A program made the translations under genes and the position numbers. From Nocardioides panzhihuensis (GTDB lineage: Bacteria; Actinomycetota; Actinomycetes; Propionibacteriales; Nocardioidaceae), in the NCBI RefSeq assembly GCF_013408335.1, contig NZ_JACBZR010000001.1, forward strand, positions 5,295,501 through 5,359,500: a stretch of DNA of 64,000 nt, read 5' to 3'. The notes below the pieces were generated by a model. It made no database searches, was not told the origin of the DNA, and worked only from the letters and a program-made list of their open reading frames with translations. This document shows positions 43,927 to 52,626 of this stretch, piece after piece (position 1 is the first letter of the stretch; the number at the start of each line of letters is the position of its first letter).

Positions 43927-44307
43927 ATGCACATCATCTTGTGGGTCGCGGCCATCTTTCTGACGTTTGTGTACCTGGGCGGTGGGCTGTCGATGCTGCT
44001 GCTGTCGAAGGAGCGGTTTCGCAACGCCTTCGAGGGGTGGCACTACGCCGAAGACTTCCCGGCCGGCTTTCTCAAGCTCATGGGAGTGATGAAGGTGCTG
44101 GCCGCCGCCGGACTGATCCTGCCGGCGGTGACCGGCACAGCCACCTGGCTGGTGCCGCTCGCCGCTCTCGGGCTGGTCCTGCTCATGACCGGCGCGGCGA
44201 CCACCCGCATCATTCGCAAGGAGTGGGGTTCCGCCGCCGGCGACCTGGTCTTCTGGTCGCTGGCGGCTTTCGTCGCGGTCGGCCGTTTCGAGCTCGTTCC
44301 GTTCTAG
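43927..44307 (+). CDS. DoxX family membrane protein
   Basis: A protein of about 126 residues with four hydrophobic helices: IILWVAAIFLTFVYLGGGLS, LMGVMKVLAAAGLILPAV, WLVPLAALGLVLLM and DLVFWSLAAFVAVGRF. The helix spacing and Gly/Lys positions fit the DoxX/DoxD-like family. Some members form respiratory or redox complexes, but here no partner is apparent. Start is ATG at 43927; a TTG at 43918 in frame is also possible. Between SDR and phosphodiesterase, same strand. Confidence 0.75.
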   Translation: MHIILWVAAIFLTFVYLGGGLSMLLLSKERFRNAFEGWHYAEDFPAGFLKLMGVMKVLAAAGLILPAVTGTATWLVPLAALGLVLLMTGAATTRIIRKEWGSAAGDLVFWSLAAFVAVGRFELVPF

Positions 44308-44362
44308 CGGCTTCTCGCTCGTGTCGCGCGACGTGGCTTGCTCGATGGCCCACAATCTCCAC

Positions 44363-45133
44363 ATGAGGCCCCAGGTGGTCGCGCATCGCGGCGCCAGTCA
44401 TGAGATCGCGGAGCACACCCTGGCCGCGTACGTCGCGGCTCTGGATGCGGGCGCCGACGCCCTGGAGTGCGACGTACGCCTGACGATGGACGGACATCTC
44501 GTCTGTGTCCACGACCGTCATCTGCGCCGCATCGGGGCGCGCGGGCTGGTCTCGGAGATGACGCTCGCCGAGCTGCAGGCGATCGACTTCGCGGCCTGGA
44601 AGAACGGGTTCTGGGACGGTGAGGACGAGGCGCCCGACCGGGACCAGCGCGGGGTGCTCACGCTCCACCGGTTGCTGCGGACCGTGCGGGACTACGACCG
44701 CCGTGTCGAGATGGCCATCGAGACCAAGCATCCGACGCGCTACGGCGGTCTGACCGAGGGCAGGCTGGTCGACGTGCTCAACGACTTCGGCTGGGCGGGC
44801 CCGGACAGTCCGGTGCGGGTGATGAGCTTCTCGTTCACGGCGCTGCAACGGGTGGAGCGGCTGGCGCCGGGTGTGCCTGTCGTCCAGCTCATCGACCGCG
44901 CTGCCAACTGGTCGCTCCTGCGGCACACGATCGGTCCGGACTGGTGGCTCGGCGCCGGCATCGACATGCTCACCGCCCACCCCAAGCTCGCCCGGCGGTT
45001 GGCCTCGAAGGGCCGCAACCTCCACGTCTACACCGTGAACACCGAGGACCAGCTCAAGCTCTGCCTCGACCTCGGGGTGAAGGCGGTCATCACCGACCGT
45101 CCGGGGTTCATGCTGGGGCTGCTCGGCGGCTGA
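44363..45133 (+). CDS. Glycerophosphodiester phosphodiesterase
   Basis: Hydrolyses glycerophosphodiesters to glycerol-3-phosphate and an alcohol in lipid turnover. The TIM-barrel family motifs are complete: VVAHRGASHEIAEHTLAAY (His-Arg and Glu), ALECDVRLTMDGHLVCVHD (Glu, Asp, His), and AIETKHPTRYGG. The C-terminal part has HVYTVNTEDQLKLCLDLGVK and ITDRPG. ATG at 44363 gives 256 residues; upstream GTG/ATG starts add only a polar tail. No signal peptide, so cytoplasmic. Confidence 0.92.
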   Translation: MRPQVVAHRGASHEIAEHTLAAYVAALDAGADALECDVRLTMDGHLVCVHDRHLRRIGARGLVSEMTLAELQAIDFAAWKNGFWDGEDEAPDRDQRGVLTLHRLLRTVRDYDRRVEMAIETKHPTRYGGLTEGRLVDVLNDFGWAGPDSPVRVMSFSFTALQRVERLAPGVPVVQLIDRAANWSLLRHTIGPDWWLGAGIDMLTAHPKLARRLASKGRNLHVYTVNTEDQLKLCLDLGVKAVITDRPGFMLGLLGG

Positions 45134-45136
45134 GGC

Positions 45137-45212
45137 GCGTGTAACACGCTGTTCGTAGGTCTATCCGGTCGTTCTAAAGGGCGAGTAGTCCTACGAACGA
45201 CGTGTTACACGC
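45137..45212. repeat. Large imperfect inverted repeat between the phosphodiesterase and SEC-C genes
   Basis: Arms at 45137-45159 and 45190-45212 match at 21 of 23 positions as inverted copies (mismatches adjacent near the middle), and pairing continues for several bases into the 30-base spacer. The arms start GCGTGTAACACG. The transcript would form a stem of roughly thirty base pairs. It begins three bases after a stop codon and ends 30 bases before the next GTG. It could be a terminator, a MITE-like repeat or a regulatory stem. Confidence 0.8.
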
Positions 45213-45242
45213 CCCCGGCCACCGGCAGGTTAGGGTTTGGCC

Positions 45243-46181
45243 GTGGCCAAGAAGTCCCGAGTAAAGAACCGTCAGGCGGCTGCGGCCCCGACGGACGGTC
45301 CCAACCCGCGCGCGGCCTGCCCGTGCGGGTCCGGCAAGCGCTACAAGGCATGCCACGGTGCGGCCGGGGGTGTCTTCGTGGGACGCCCGTTCGAGGGGCT
45401 GCCCGGCGAGTGCGACCTGGTCGCGCTGCGTGAGCTCGTGCCGTCTGCGACCGTGTCGCTGGCCGTGAAGGGCTACGAGTCGACCCCGGTCACGCTGGGC
45501 ACCTTGCTGCCCGGCGCCGCGCCGGCGATGTCGCGCGACTCGGGTGAGGTCTGGGTCGGGCTGCAGGTGCAGCACAACTACGGCGACGTGTCCCGCGATG
45601 TCGCCGCCGCGCTCGTCCAGGCGCTCGAGGCGCGTGCTGCTGGTGAGTCCGGCGTCTTCGGCCTGACCACCGCTCCCGGTGACGGACCGCGACTGCAGGA
45701 CCTGGTGACCAACTCGTCCCTGGACGTCACCGTCCATAAGGGCTTCGACTGGTGGATCGGCGACGTCGAGGACAAGAGCGACCTCGAGCACGCGCTCGAG
45801 CACGCCAACGAGTCGGTGCTGCCGACCGAGCGGCTGACCTCGGTCGAGGCCGCGTACTGGACCTCCGTCGGGTCCAAGGAGCACCTCCGCTGGGTCATGC
45901 CCGAGCCCGAGGATGCTCTGCTGACCGCGCTGGCTCGCCTGCACGTGGCCGGCGACGACGTGATCGTCCCCGACGCCCGCTTCGTCGGCATGTTCCGTGC
46001 CCACGGCCTGCTCGCGCCCGTCTGGGACGTGCCGGTCGGCACCGGAGCCGAGGCGCTCGAGGAGCCGGCGGTGGCGTTCAAGAAGCTGCTCGACGAGACT
46101 CTCGCCGACGACTCCGAGATCACCCCCGAGGTGCGCTCGGCCCGCGCCGGGCTCGCCAACCGGCAGGTCACGATCCGCTGA
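45243..46181 (+). CDS. SEC-C motif protein (DUF5926 family)
   Basis: About 312 residues. The N-terminus KKSRVKNRQAAA is followed by a SEC-C zinc motif, ACPCGSGKRYKACHG (about 25-40), which binds Zn through CXC...C/H. The remaining domain has FDWWIGDVEDKSDLEHALEHA and matches the actinobacterial DUF5926 family of unknown function. SEC-C motifs often mediate ribosome or SecB-like binding, so a role in protein quality control is possible. The GTG at 45243 and a TTG two codons earlier are both possible starts. Confidence 0.88.
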   Translation: MAKKSRVKNRQAAAAPTDGPNPRAACPCGSGKRYKACHGAAGGVFVGRPFEGLPGECDLVALRELVPSATVSLAVKGYESTPVTLGTLLPGAAPAMSRDSGEVWVGLQVQHNYGDVSRDVAAALVQALEARAAGESGVFGLTTAPGDGPRLQDLVTNSSLDVTVHKGFDWWIGDVEDKSDLEHALEHANESVLPTERLTSVEAAYWTSVGSKEHLRWVMPEPEDALLTALARLHVAGDDVIVPDARFVGMFRAHGLLAPVWDVPVGTGAEALEEPAVAFKKLLDETLADDSEITPEVRSARAGLANRQVTIR

Positions 46182-46184
46182 GAC

Positions 46185-46242
46185 CCGCTGGTCGAGCTCG
46201 CCGAGACCTCCAGAGGGTGGTCCCGACCAGCTCGACCAGCGG
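46185..46242. terminator. Inverted repeat between convergent genes (REP-like)
   Basis: Arms CCGCTGGTCGAGCT (46185-46198) and AGCTCGACCAGCGG (46229-46242) pair perfectly around a 30-base loop. It starts three bases after the SEC-C stop and ends five bases before the AraC gene stop. It probably terminates both genes. The CTGGTCGAGC core recurs at 50725-50770, so it belongs to a repeat family. Confidence 0.75.
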
Positions 46243-46247
46243 TGGTG

Positions 46248-47123
46248 TCAGTCCTTCTCCACCGGCATCCAGATCTCACAGGACGCGTACGTCTCGGTGA
46301 GCTCGAGGTAGCGCAGGACCGAGGGCCCGGGGCGGAGTCGCCACGGGTTCGACGGGAACCAGTCGGTCGCGGTCGAGGCCCAGAGGCGCTGCAACGTCTC
46401 CGGGTGCGGGCCGCTGGATGCGAAGACCGCCCAGGCGCCGGCCGGCGCGGTGATGCTGTCGAGTCCCTCGGGCACCTCGACCGACGACGTCACCGCGACG
46501 CCGTGCAGGTAGGTGATCATCGATCCCTCCGGCGCATCGGGCGACGGGGAGTCGGTGACGGCGAGGATGCCGCGCGGGTCGGTGTCGTTGAGCTCCTTGA
46601 GCCGGCCGTGCTCCTCGGGCGCGATCGAGGCGATGTGCGCCTGGATGTGCGGGTTCGCGCCTTCGTAGATCAGTGGGACCTTGGCGGCGTGGCCGACCAG
46701 GCGAAGCTCGGGCATGTCGTTGATGGTGACGTCCATCGGGGTGCTCCCTTCGACGCTCAGGCGGAACCTGAGCGTGGATTGTGTGCGTAGCGGACTACCG
46801 GATCGGCGTACGTCGGCGGGAGCCGAACCGTGCACAGCACGGAACGCGCGCCCGAACGCCTCGGTCGAGCCGTAGCCGTAGCGCACCGCGACCTCCAAGA
46901 GGTCAGGGGCACCCGTCACCAGGTCGGCCGCGGCCAGGGTCATCCGGCGGCGGCGTACGTACTCCGACAGGGGCATCCCGGCCAGGGCCGAGAACATCCG
47001 GCGCAGGTGGTACTCCGTGGTGCCGTGGTCGCGGGCGACCCGAGCCACGTCCACCTCTCCGGCGAGTCCGTCGTCGAGCTCTGCCTCGACCAGGTCGACC
47101 AGGGTGTTGAGCGTGCCGATCAT
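46248..47123 (-). CDS. AraC family regulator with GyrI-like effector domain
   Basis: A 291-residue regulator. The N-terminal AraC-type HTH pair (about 1-110) has ARVARDHGTTEYHLRRMFSA and VRYGYGSTEAFGRAFRAVHG. The C-terminal GyrI/BmrR-like small-molecule domain (about 130-290) has VGHAAKVPLIYEGANPHIQ and FASSGPHPETLQRLWASTAT. Family members respond to toxic compounds or drugs. It stands alone, upstream spacer 95 bases toward the cyclase gene. ATG is preceded by AAGGAGGA. Confidence 0.9.
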   Translation of the reverse strand: MIGTLNTLVDLVEAELDDGLAGEVDVARVARDHGTTEYHLRRMFSALAGMPLSEYVRRRRMTLAAADLVTGAPDLLEVAVRYGYGSTEAFGRAFRAVHGSAPADVRRSGSPLRTQSTLRFRLSVEGSTPMDVTINDMPELRLVGHAAKVPLIYEGANPHIQAHIASIAPEEHGRLKELNDTDPRGILAVTDSPSPDAPEGSMITYLHGVAVTSSVEVPEGLDSITAPAGAWAVFASSGPHPETLQRLWASTATDWFPSNPWRLRPGPSVLRYLELTETYASCEIWMPVEKD

Positions 47124-47218
47124 GTGGTCCTCCTTTCACGATCAAGCCTGGCGCGGGAGCACCCGTCCGGGCCCGACTTTTCTGGTCAGATTCAGTCTGG
47201 CCAGATTCGATCGGTCGT

Positions 47219-48238
47219 TCAGTCGGACCGCGAGCGAAGCCGGAACGCCTGCAGACGGGAGTAGCCCTTCACGCTCGTACGCCGCATCTTCTCGATCCGG
47301 AAGCCGTCGACGTCCTCGAGCGCTGCCGCCGCGTTCTCGTCGATGACCACCGACGATGGCCGGGCGAGGGTCGTGAGGCGCGCGGCGATGTTGACCGTCG
47401 GGCCGAAGACGTCGCCGAGCCTGAGCACCACGTCGCCGTACGATATCCCGGCCCTGACGTGCGGAAATGGGCTGTCGCGGTCGTCCCCGAGGGCGGCCAG
47501 GTCCAGCGCCGTCCGGGCCGCTGCCGAGACGTCCTCGAAGGTGAAGAACACCCCGTCGCCGAGGTATTTGATGACCCGTCCACCGTGTTCGACTACGACG
47601 TCGGAGCAGGTGTCCTCGAACTCCTCGACCCAGTCGACGAGCTCCTTGTCGGTGAGCCGCTTGGAGCGCGCGGTGTAACCGACGATGTCGAGGAACCCGA
47701 CCGCCAGCGACACCGCGGACGCGTCGGCGACGGTGAGCATCCGCCGCGCCGCGCTGACTAGGTGACGGCGCCAGACGTAGTCCTGCAGCGACTCGACCAC
47801 TGGCAGCACCTGCGCGCTCAGTGCGAGCAGGTCCTCGACCTCGTCGCCGCCCCGCTCGCGGGCGACCTCGGCCAGCAGCGAGGTCTGCCACTCGGCCAGG
47901 CGCGCGTAGGACCGTCCCCAGGTCCGTACCAGCGCAGCCTGTCGGTCCTCGCTGAGGACCCCGAGGCGGATGAGCTCCTGGGACATCCGCAGCGCCTCGA
48001 CGTCGGACTCGGTGAAGGCGACCTCGTCCTCGCCCGCGTGTGGGAAGCCGAGGTGGTGCCACAGGTCCTCGGTGACCTCCATGGGCACGCCGGCCGCCCG
48101 CGCGACCTCGGCGCGGGTCAGCGTCGGCGTCTGGCCGAGGACGAACGCCTCGACGACGGAGAGCGCCTCGGTCAGCTCGATGTCGGCCTCGCGGCTGCGA
48201 CCCGTCCCGGCGATCTCGTCGGCCTCGTCGTGGGTCAG
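47219..48238 (-). CDS. Class III adenylate/guanylate cyclase
   Basis: About 339 residues. An N-terminal helical regulatory domain (about 1-155) with ARAAGVPMEVTEDLWHHLGFP resembles pH-sensing N-domains such as that of Rv1264. The catalytic domain (about 165-335) has FLDIVGYTARSKRL (metal Asp), RVIKYLGDGVFFTFED (second Asp), and FGPTVNIAARLTTLA (Asn and Arg). All key residues are present, so it should be active. No ATG, GTG or TTG lies close to the domain start; a CTG at 48238 overlapping the upstream TGA is my best start. It is coupled to the cNMP-binding gene. Confidence 0.85.
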   Translation of the reverse strand: MTHDEADEIAGTGRSREADIELTEALSVVEAFVLGQTPTLTRAEVARAAGVPMEVTEDLWHHLGFPHAGEDEVAFTESDVEALRMSQELIRLGVLSEDRQAALVRTWGRSYARLAEWQTSLLAEVARERGGDEVEDLLALSAQVLPVVESLQDYVWRRHLVSAARRMLTVADASAVSLAVGFLDIVGYTARSKRLTDKELVDWVEEFEDTCSDVVVEHGGRVIKYLGDGVFFTFEDVSAAARTALDLAALGDDRDSPFPHVRAGISYGDVVLRLGDVFGPTVNIAARLTTLARPSSVVIDENAAAALEDVDGFRIEKMRRTSVKGYSRLQAFRLRSRSD

Positions 48239-48606
48239 GAGCCGAACCTGTCCTTGGCGACCTTCTCCAGCGCCTTCGCGAACGACGGCATCTCGACAGA
48301 GAGCTGCTGAAGCTTGTCGGAGCTGAGGTGGATCAGGTCGAGCGGGGTGAGCGCGACGATGGAGGCCGTGCGCAGGGACCCGCGCAGGATCGCCGCCTCG
48401 CCGATGATGTCGCCGGGACCGCACTGGGCGATCTCCACCTTGTCCCGGCGGACCGAGACGGTGCCGTCGAGGATGATGTAGGCCTTGTCGGGCGGGGTGT
48501 CCTCCCAGATCGGCGACCATCCTTCCGGCAGATGCACGCGTGTGCCGGTGGCGCTGATGTGCGCGATCTCCTTGGGCGTGAACGTGGAGAAGAACGACTC
48601 GGTCAC
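48235..48606 (-). CDS. Cyclic nucleotide-binding domain protein
   Basis: A single cNMP-binding domain of 123 residues starting at GTG. VHLPEGWSPIWEDTPPDKAY and IILDGTVSV are the beta-barrel start, GPGDIIGEAAILRGSLRTAS is the phosphate-binding cassette with Gly-Glu and Arg, and the C-terminal helix follows. There is no DNA-binding domain, so it is a sensor or regulator, not a CRP. It sits directly ahead of the cyclase gene with overlapping stop and start, so it may feed back on the cyclase. Confidence 0.9.
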   Translation of the reverse strand: MTESFFSTFTPKEIAHISATGTRVHLPEGWSPIWEDTPPDKAYIILDGTVSVRRDKVEIAQCGPGDIIGEAAILRGSLRTASIVALTPLDLIHLSSDKLQQLSVEMPSFAKALEKVAKDRFGS

Positions 48607-48724
48607 GAGGTTTTTCCTTCGGTCGGCTGTGGGGTGGCTGCCGCTAGGTGACGGCGGTTACAGAGATCAACGATGTTCGTCTACAGGGGTTACCCGCCGG
48701 TGTAGTTCCCTATGCGGCAACGGG

Positions 48725-49927
48725 CTATGCGGGCAACGGATCCCGGGCGATCGGGCAGCTCATGCACCGCGGCCCGCCCCGGCCGGAGCCCAGCTCGGAG
48801 CCCGCGATGGCGATGACCTCGATCCCAGCGGCCTCCAGGGCCTCGTTGGTCTGGGTGTTGCGCTCGTAGCCGACGACCACGCCCGGTGCCAGCGCCAGGG
48901 TGTTGTTGCCGTCGTCCCACTGCTCGCGCTCGGCGGCCACGGGGTCGAGCCCGGTGTCGACGTGGTGGAGCTTGTCGATGCCCATCGCCTCGGCGGCGAC
49001 CTCGAGGAACGGTCGCGGAGCCGCGATGTCCAGCCGGCCGTCGTCGCCCGAGGGGGTGACTGCGTACGCCACCAGCGAGTCGACCGCGTTCGGGTAGATC
49101 ACCATCTTGTCGGTGTTCACCAGCGTGGCGATCGTGTCCAGGTGCATCGTCGCCCGCTCCTGCGCGATCGGCACCGCGAGCACGGTGTGGGCGAGGCCCT
49201 CCGCGAAGACCTGCCGGGCGAGCCGCTCGGCCCCTGCGGGGGTCGTCCGCTCGCCGACGCCGACCGCGACGACGCCGGGAGCCAGCAGGAGCACGTCCCC
49301 ACCCTCGACGTGCTCGAGGTGGGCGCCGTGCAGGCGGGGGCTGGAGCGGAAGCGCGGGTGGAACTGGTAGATCAGCTCGGTGAGCGCGGTCTCGCGCTTG
49401 CGCGCCGGCATCGCCAGCGACGTGACCGTCGCCCGGTCACGGATCCACACCGACGAGTCGCGGGTGAAGAGCAGGTTGGGGAGCGGGTCGATCAGGAAGT
49501 CGTCGTGGGCGAGCAGGCTGGTGACCAGACCGTGGCCGCCGCGGACCTCGTCGTTGCGGATGCCGGCGGTCAGGTGGCCGGTCAGCTCGGCGGGTCCGGC
49601 GTCGGCGAGCGCACCGACCAGGTAGGCCCGCAGCGTGTCACCGAGCGTGAGGGCGCCCAGCACGTTGTCGAGCGCCCGCTGCCTGGCCTCCGGGACCTCG
49701 AGGGTCTCGGTGAGCAGGTCGGTCAGGTAGAGCACTTCGACCTCGCGCTCTCGCAGCGCGGCCGCGAAGGCGTCGTGCTCGTCCTGTGCCCGCTTCACCC
49801 ACGGGATGCCGTCGAAGAGCAGCTTGTCGTTGTTGCGCGGCGTCAGTCGGGTCAGCTCCCGACCGGGTCGGTGGAGCATTACCGTACGCAGTCGTCCGAC
49901 CTCGCTGTCGGCGCCAAGTTCTACCAT
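48725..49927 (-). CDS. arcA: Arginine deiminase
   Basis: Hydrolyses arginine to citrulline and ammonia. At 400 residues the length is normal. The guanidinium-binding regions [12 protein letters not shown] and [39 protein letters not shown], and the catalytic Cys in [12 protein letters not shown] are intact. The ornithine carbamoyltransferase and carbamate kinase of the full pathway are not nearby, so it works alone or with distant genes, giving acid tolerance or nitrogen. ATG at 49927. Confidence 0.95.
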   Translation of the reverse strand: MVELGADSEVGRLRTVMLHRPGRELTRLTPRNNDKLLFDGIPWVKRAQDEHDAFAAALREREVEVLYLTDLLTETLEVPEARQRALDNVLGALTLGDTLRAYLVGALADAGPAELTGHLTAGIRNDEVRGGHGLVTSLLAHDDFLIDPLPNLLFTRDSSVWIRDRATVTSLAMPARKRETALTELIYQFHPRFRSSPRLHGAHLEHVEGGDVLLLAPGVVAVGVGERTTPAGAERLARQVFAEGLAHTVLAVPIAQERATMHLDTIATLVNTDKMVIYPNAVDSLVAYAVTPSGDDGRLDIAAPRPFLEVAAEAMGIDKLHHVDTGLDPVAAEREQWDDGNNTLALAPGVVVGYERNTQTNEALEAAGIEVIAIAGSELGSGRGGPRCMSCPIARDPLPA

Positions 49928-49952
49928 GCCGGGCAGCCTAGGCGACCCGGGA

Positions 49953-50555
49953 TCAGGTGAGCACTTCGACCAAGGTCAGCACGCCCAGGGCGAGACAGAC
50001 CGCGGCTCCGACGTAGTGCAGGACGTGCAGCTTGATGAATCGGAGCAGCGTACGTCCCAGCAGCACCGCCAGCCCCGACACCGTGAGCAGCGCGGCCCAG
50101 GAGCCGATGAAGACGGAGACGGGCTCGTCGTAGCGGGCCGCCAGCGAGACGCTCAGCAGCTGGGAGAGGTCTCCCCACTCGGCCGCGAAGAGGACCATGA
50201 AGCTGGCCACGACCTGGCGGAAGCCGCGTACGTCCTTGGCCTTGTCGGCGAACTCGCTGCCGTCCTCCTCGGTCGCGGTGCCGTGGTGGCGACGCCCCTC
50301 GATGAACAGCAGGATCGAGCCGCCGAAGAAGAGCAGGGCGGCGATGATCTGGATCAGGTCGGTCGGGAGGAGCGTCGCCACGCCGCCGATCGCGACCGCG
50401 ATGAGCGTCTGGATCGCGAACGCCGCACCCACACCGAGCCACACGAAGAGCGGCCGGTACTTCGTCGACAGCACCAACGTCGCCAGGAACGTCTTGTCCG
50501 GTAGCTCGACGACGAAGATCGCGGCGAAGGCGAGGGCGATGACGGTGATGTCCAT
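49953..50555 (-). CDS. TMEM165/GDT1 family cation transporter
   Basis: A 200-residue membrane protein with the two family signatures: [17 protein letters not shown] (about 15-31) and [18 protein letters not shown] (about 122-139), each giving acidic residues that bind cations, in an inverted repeat of three helices each. Such proteins export Mn2+ or Ca2+. A charged cytoplasmic loop ([19 protein letters not shown]) sits in the middle. The gene is 25 bases ahead of arcA on the same strand but no functional link is evident. Confidence 0.9.
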   Translation of the reverse strand: MDITVIALAFAAIFVVELPDKTFLATLVLSTKYRPLFVWLGVGAAFAIQTLIAVAIGGVATLLPTDLIQIIAALLFFGGSILLFIEGRRHHGTATEEDGSEFADKAKDVRGFRQVVASFMVLFAAEWGDLSQLLSVSLAARYDEPVSVFIGSWAALLTVSGLAVLLGRTLLRFIKLHVLHYVGAAVCLALGVLTLVEVLT

Positions 50556-50629
50556 CAGGGGTTCCGTTCCAGTTCTTTACGTCCGGCCCATATCGTCCCA
50601 TCGAGCGCCAACCGAGGCGTCACGGGCGT

Positions 50630-50770
50630 TGGTCCTGCCCGTCGGTCGAGCCGCCGGAGCCGCTAGGCGGAGGCGTGTCGAGACCAACACGGTCCTCCCG
50701 AGCGCTTCGGGGGCTGTGTTGGTCTCGAGCCGGATTCGTTCGTACCTCACGAATCCGGCTCGACCAGCGG
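50630..50770. repeat. Nested inverted repeats (REP-like element and terminator)
   Basis: Two adjacent hairpins: arms TCGAGACCAACAC (50678-50690) with 50716-50728, containing an inner CCCGA/TCGGG stem, and arms TCGAGCCGGATTCGT (50725-50739) with 50749-50763, a perfect 15-bp stem. The second overlaps the larC stop codon and can terminate it. GGTCGAG at 50644 and GAGACC at 50680 extend the palindromic pattern. The element resembles the interspersed palindromic repeats common in Nocardioides-like genomes and shares its core with 46185 and with 60272 inside serS. Confidence 0.65.
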
Positions 50771-51949
50771 TGGCGCGAGGGCGGCCGCCTTGGCCTCGGC
50801 TAGTACGTCGATCGCCGAGCGACCGAGTGCGGCGGCGGCGAGCGCGACGTCGTCCCACTCCGGTTGAAGGTTGACGATCTCGCCGTCGAAGCGGGCGGCC
50901 TTGACGGCGATCGGGTGTCCGCCGACGGTCACGGTCAGCATCTCGCGGGGCAGAGCGTGCTTGGCGACCTCGTGCTCGCGTACGCCGATCGTGGAGGTCT
51001 CCCGGAAGAACACCCGCCGGACAGCCTCGGCGTCCGAGCGGGGGACGAGGGCGTGGAGCGTATGGGCGGGCCGGCCCTTCTTCATCAGGATCGGCGTGAG
51101 CCAGGCGTCGCGGGCGCCGGCGGCGAGCAGCGCATCGATCGCCCCGGGGAACAGCCGCGGATCGAGATCGTCGATGTTCGCCTCGATGACGAGCTCGGTC
51201 GGCGCATCCTCCCGCGCCGGCATCGCAGGGTCACCGACCAGCAGGCGGACGGCGTTCGACCAGCCCTCCGGATCTCTGCTGCCGGCGCCGACGCCGATCG
51301 CCCGCGTCGTCATCGGCGGCTGGGGGCCGTAGTCGGTCGCGAGGGTGGCCAGGAGCGCGGCGCCGGTCGGCGTGCACAGCTCCATCGGTGGATGTCCGGG
51401 AGCGCCGGCGAAGGAAGGTACGCCGGTCAGCAGCCGAGCCACCGCCGGCGGCGGGACCGGGAGGACGCCGTGCGCGGCCCGGACCGAGCCGGAGCCGACC
51501 GCGACAGGTGAGATCACGACCTCGTCGGCGCCGAGGTGGGCGAAGCCGGCGCAGACTCCCGCGACGTCCGCGATCGCATCCAGCGCACCGACCTCGTGAA
51601 AGTGCACCTCCGCGGACGGGATCCCGTGGACCGCGCCTTCGGCGACCGCGAGCCGCTCGAAGACCTGGAGCGCCAGCTCTCGCACGGGGGCGTCGAGCCC
51701 GGCACCAGCGAGCAGCGCGCGCACGTCGGTCCAGGTGCGGTGATGGGCCGAGTCGGCGATCTCGACGTGGCACCTGGTCGCAGCGAGCGCTCCACGTGTC
51801 ACCGACTCCGTGGCAAGACGCACCGGCTCGGGGGCGACCGCGTCGACCGCCGAGGTGATCACCGAGAGCGGTACGCCCGCATCGACCAGCGCGCCGAGCA
51901 GCATGTCCCCCGAGGCCCCGGACGACGCATCGACCCAGACGATGCTCAC
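50747..51949 (-). CDS. larC: Nickel pincer cofactor biosynthesis protein LarC
   Basis: A 400-residue metal insertase that inserts nickel into the sulfur-bearing pyridinium to form the nickel pincer nucleotide. VDASSGASGDMLLGALVDAG at the N-terminus, EVHFHEVGALDAIADVAG (His and Asp cluster), CTPTGAALLATLA and EANIDDLDPRLFP are typical LarC regions. It is a single uninterrupted frame, unlike the frameshift-expressed larC1/C2 of some lactobacilli. GTG start at 51949 overlaps the larB stop (GTGA). No larE or larA lies in the window. Confidence 0.92.
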   Translation of the reverse strand: MSIVWVDASSGASGDMLLGALVDAGVPLSVITSAVDAVAPEPVRLATESVTRGALAATRCHVEIADSAHHRTWTDVRALLAGAGLDAPVRELALQVFERLAVAEGAVHGIPSAEVHFHEVGALDAIADVAGVCAGFAHLGADEVVISPVAVGSGSVRAAHGVLPVPPPAVARLLTGVPSFAGAPGHPPMELCTPTGAALLATLATDYGPQPPMTTRAIGVGAGSRDPEGWSNAVRLLVGDPAMPAREDAPTELVIEANIDDLDPRLFPGAIDALLAAGARDAWLTPILMKKGRPAHTLHALVPRSDAEAVRRVFFRETSTIGVREHEVAKHALPREMLTVTVGGHPIAVKAARFDGEIVNLQPEWDDVALAAAALGRSAIDVLAEAKAAALAPPLVEPDS

Positions 51950-52623
51950 CGAGCGCGCCGCGCGATCCGGGCAGCCGCGACGCCGGCGCCGTACCCGTTG
52001 TCGATGTTGACCACGGTCACGCCGGGAGCGCACGAATTGAGCATCGCCAGCAGCGCGGCCAGCCCGCCGAAGGAGGCGCCGTAGCCCACCGAGGTCGGCA
52101 CCCCGATCATCGGCACGCCGACCAGCCCGCCGACGACGGAGGGCAACGCGCCCTCCATCCCCGCGACGACGATCAGGCAGTCAGCGGCATCGAGGCGCTC
52201 GCGCACGGCCATCAGGCGATGGATCCCAGCGACGCCGACATCGGTGATCCGTTCGACATCGGCCCCATGGACTCGGCAGGCCAGCGCCGCCTCGGCGGCG
52301 ACCGGTCCGTCGGAGGTTCCGGCGGCCACGACGCACACCCGGCCCTGCGGGGTCGGCAGCGGGCCGAGAGAGACGGCACCGGCTTCGATGTCGTGCACCG
52401 CCGTCGGCAGCTCGACCGAGACCGCGGCGGCGGCCTCGACCGAGACCCGGGTCGCCAGGACCGCGCGTGTGGGGTGCGCCTCGTGCAGGCGGCGAAGGAT
52501 CGCGACGACCTGCTCGGGGGTCTTGCCCGCGGCGTACACGACCTCCGGGTCGCCGGTGCGGCGCTCCCGGTCGAGGTCGACGCGGGCGAACCCGAGGTGT
52601 GCGGTCGGCTCGTCGTTCGACAT
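51946..52623 (-). CDS. larB: Nickel pincer cofactor biosynthesis protein LarB
   Basis: A PurE-like carboxylase/hydrolase of 225 residues that carboxylates nicotinate adenine dinucleotide at the first step of nickel-pincer cofactor synthesis. VCVVAAGTSDGPVAAEAALA is the PurE-like core, ITDVGVAGIHRLM follows, and VVAGMEGALPSVVGGLVG and PTSVGYGASFGGLAALLAML complete the domain. ATG at 52623, three bases before pheA's stop. It is co-transcribed with larC. Confidence 0.93.
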   Translation of the reverse strand: MSNDEPTAHLGFARVDLDRERRTGDPEVVYAAGKTPEQVVAILRRLHEAHPTRAVLATRVSVEAAAAVSVELPTAVHDIEAGAVSLGPLPTPQGRVCVVAAGTSDGPVAAEAALACRVHGADVERITDVGVAGIHRLMAVRERLDAADCLIVVAGMEGALPSVVGGLVGVPMIGVPTSVGYGASFGGLAALLAMLNSCAPGVTVVNIDNGYGAGVAAARIARRAR

Positions 52624-52626
52624 CAC

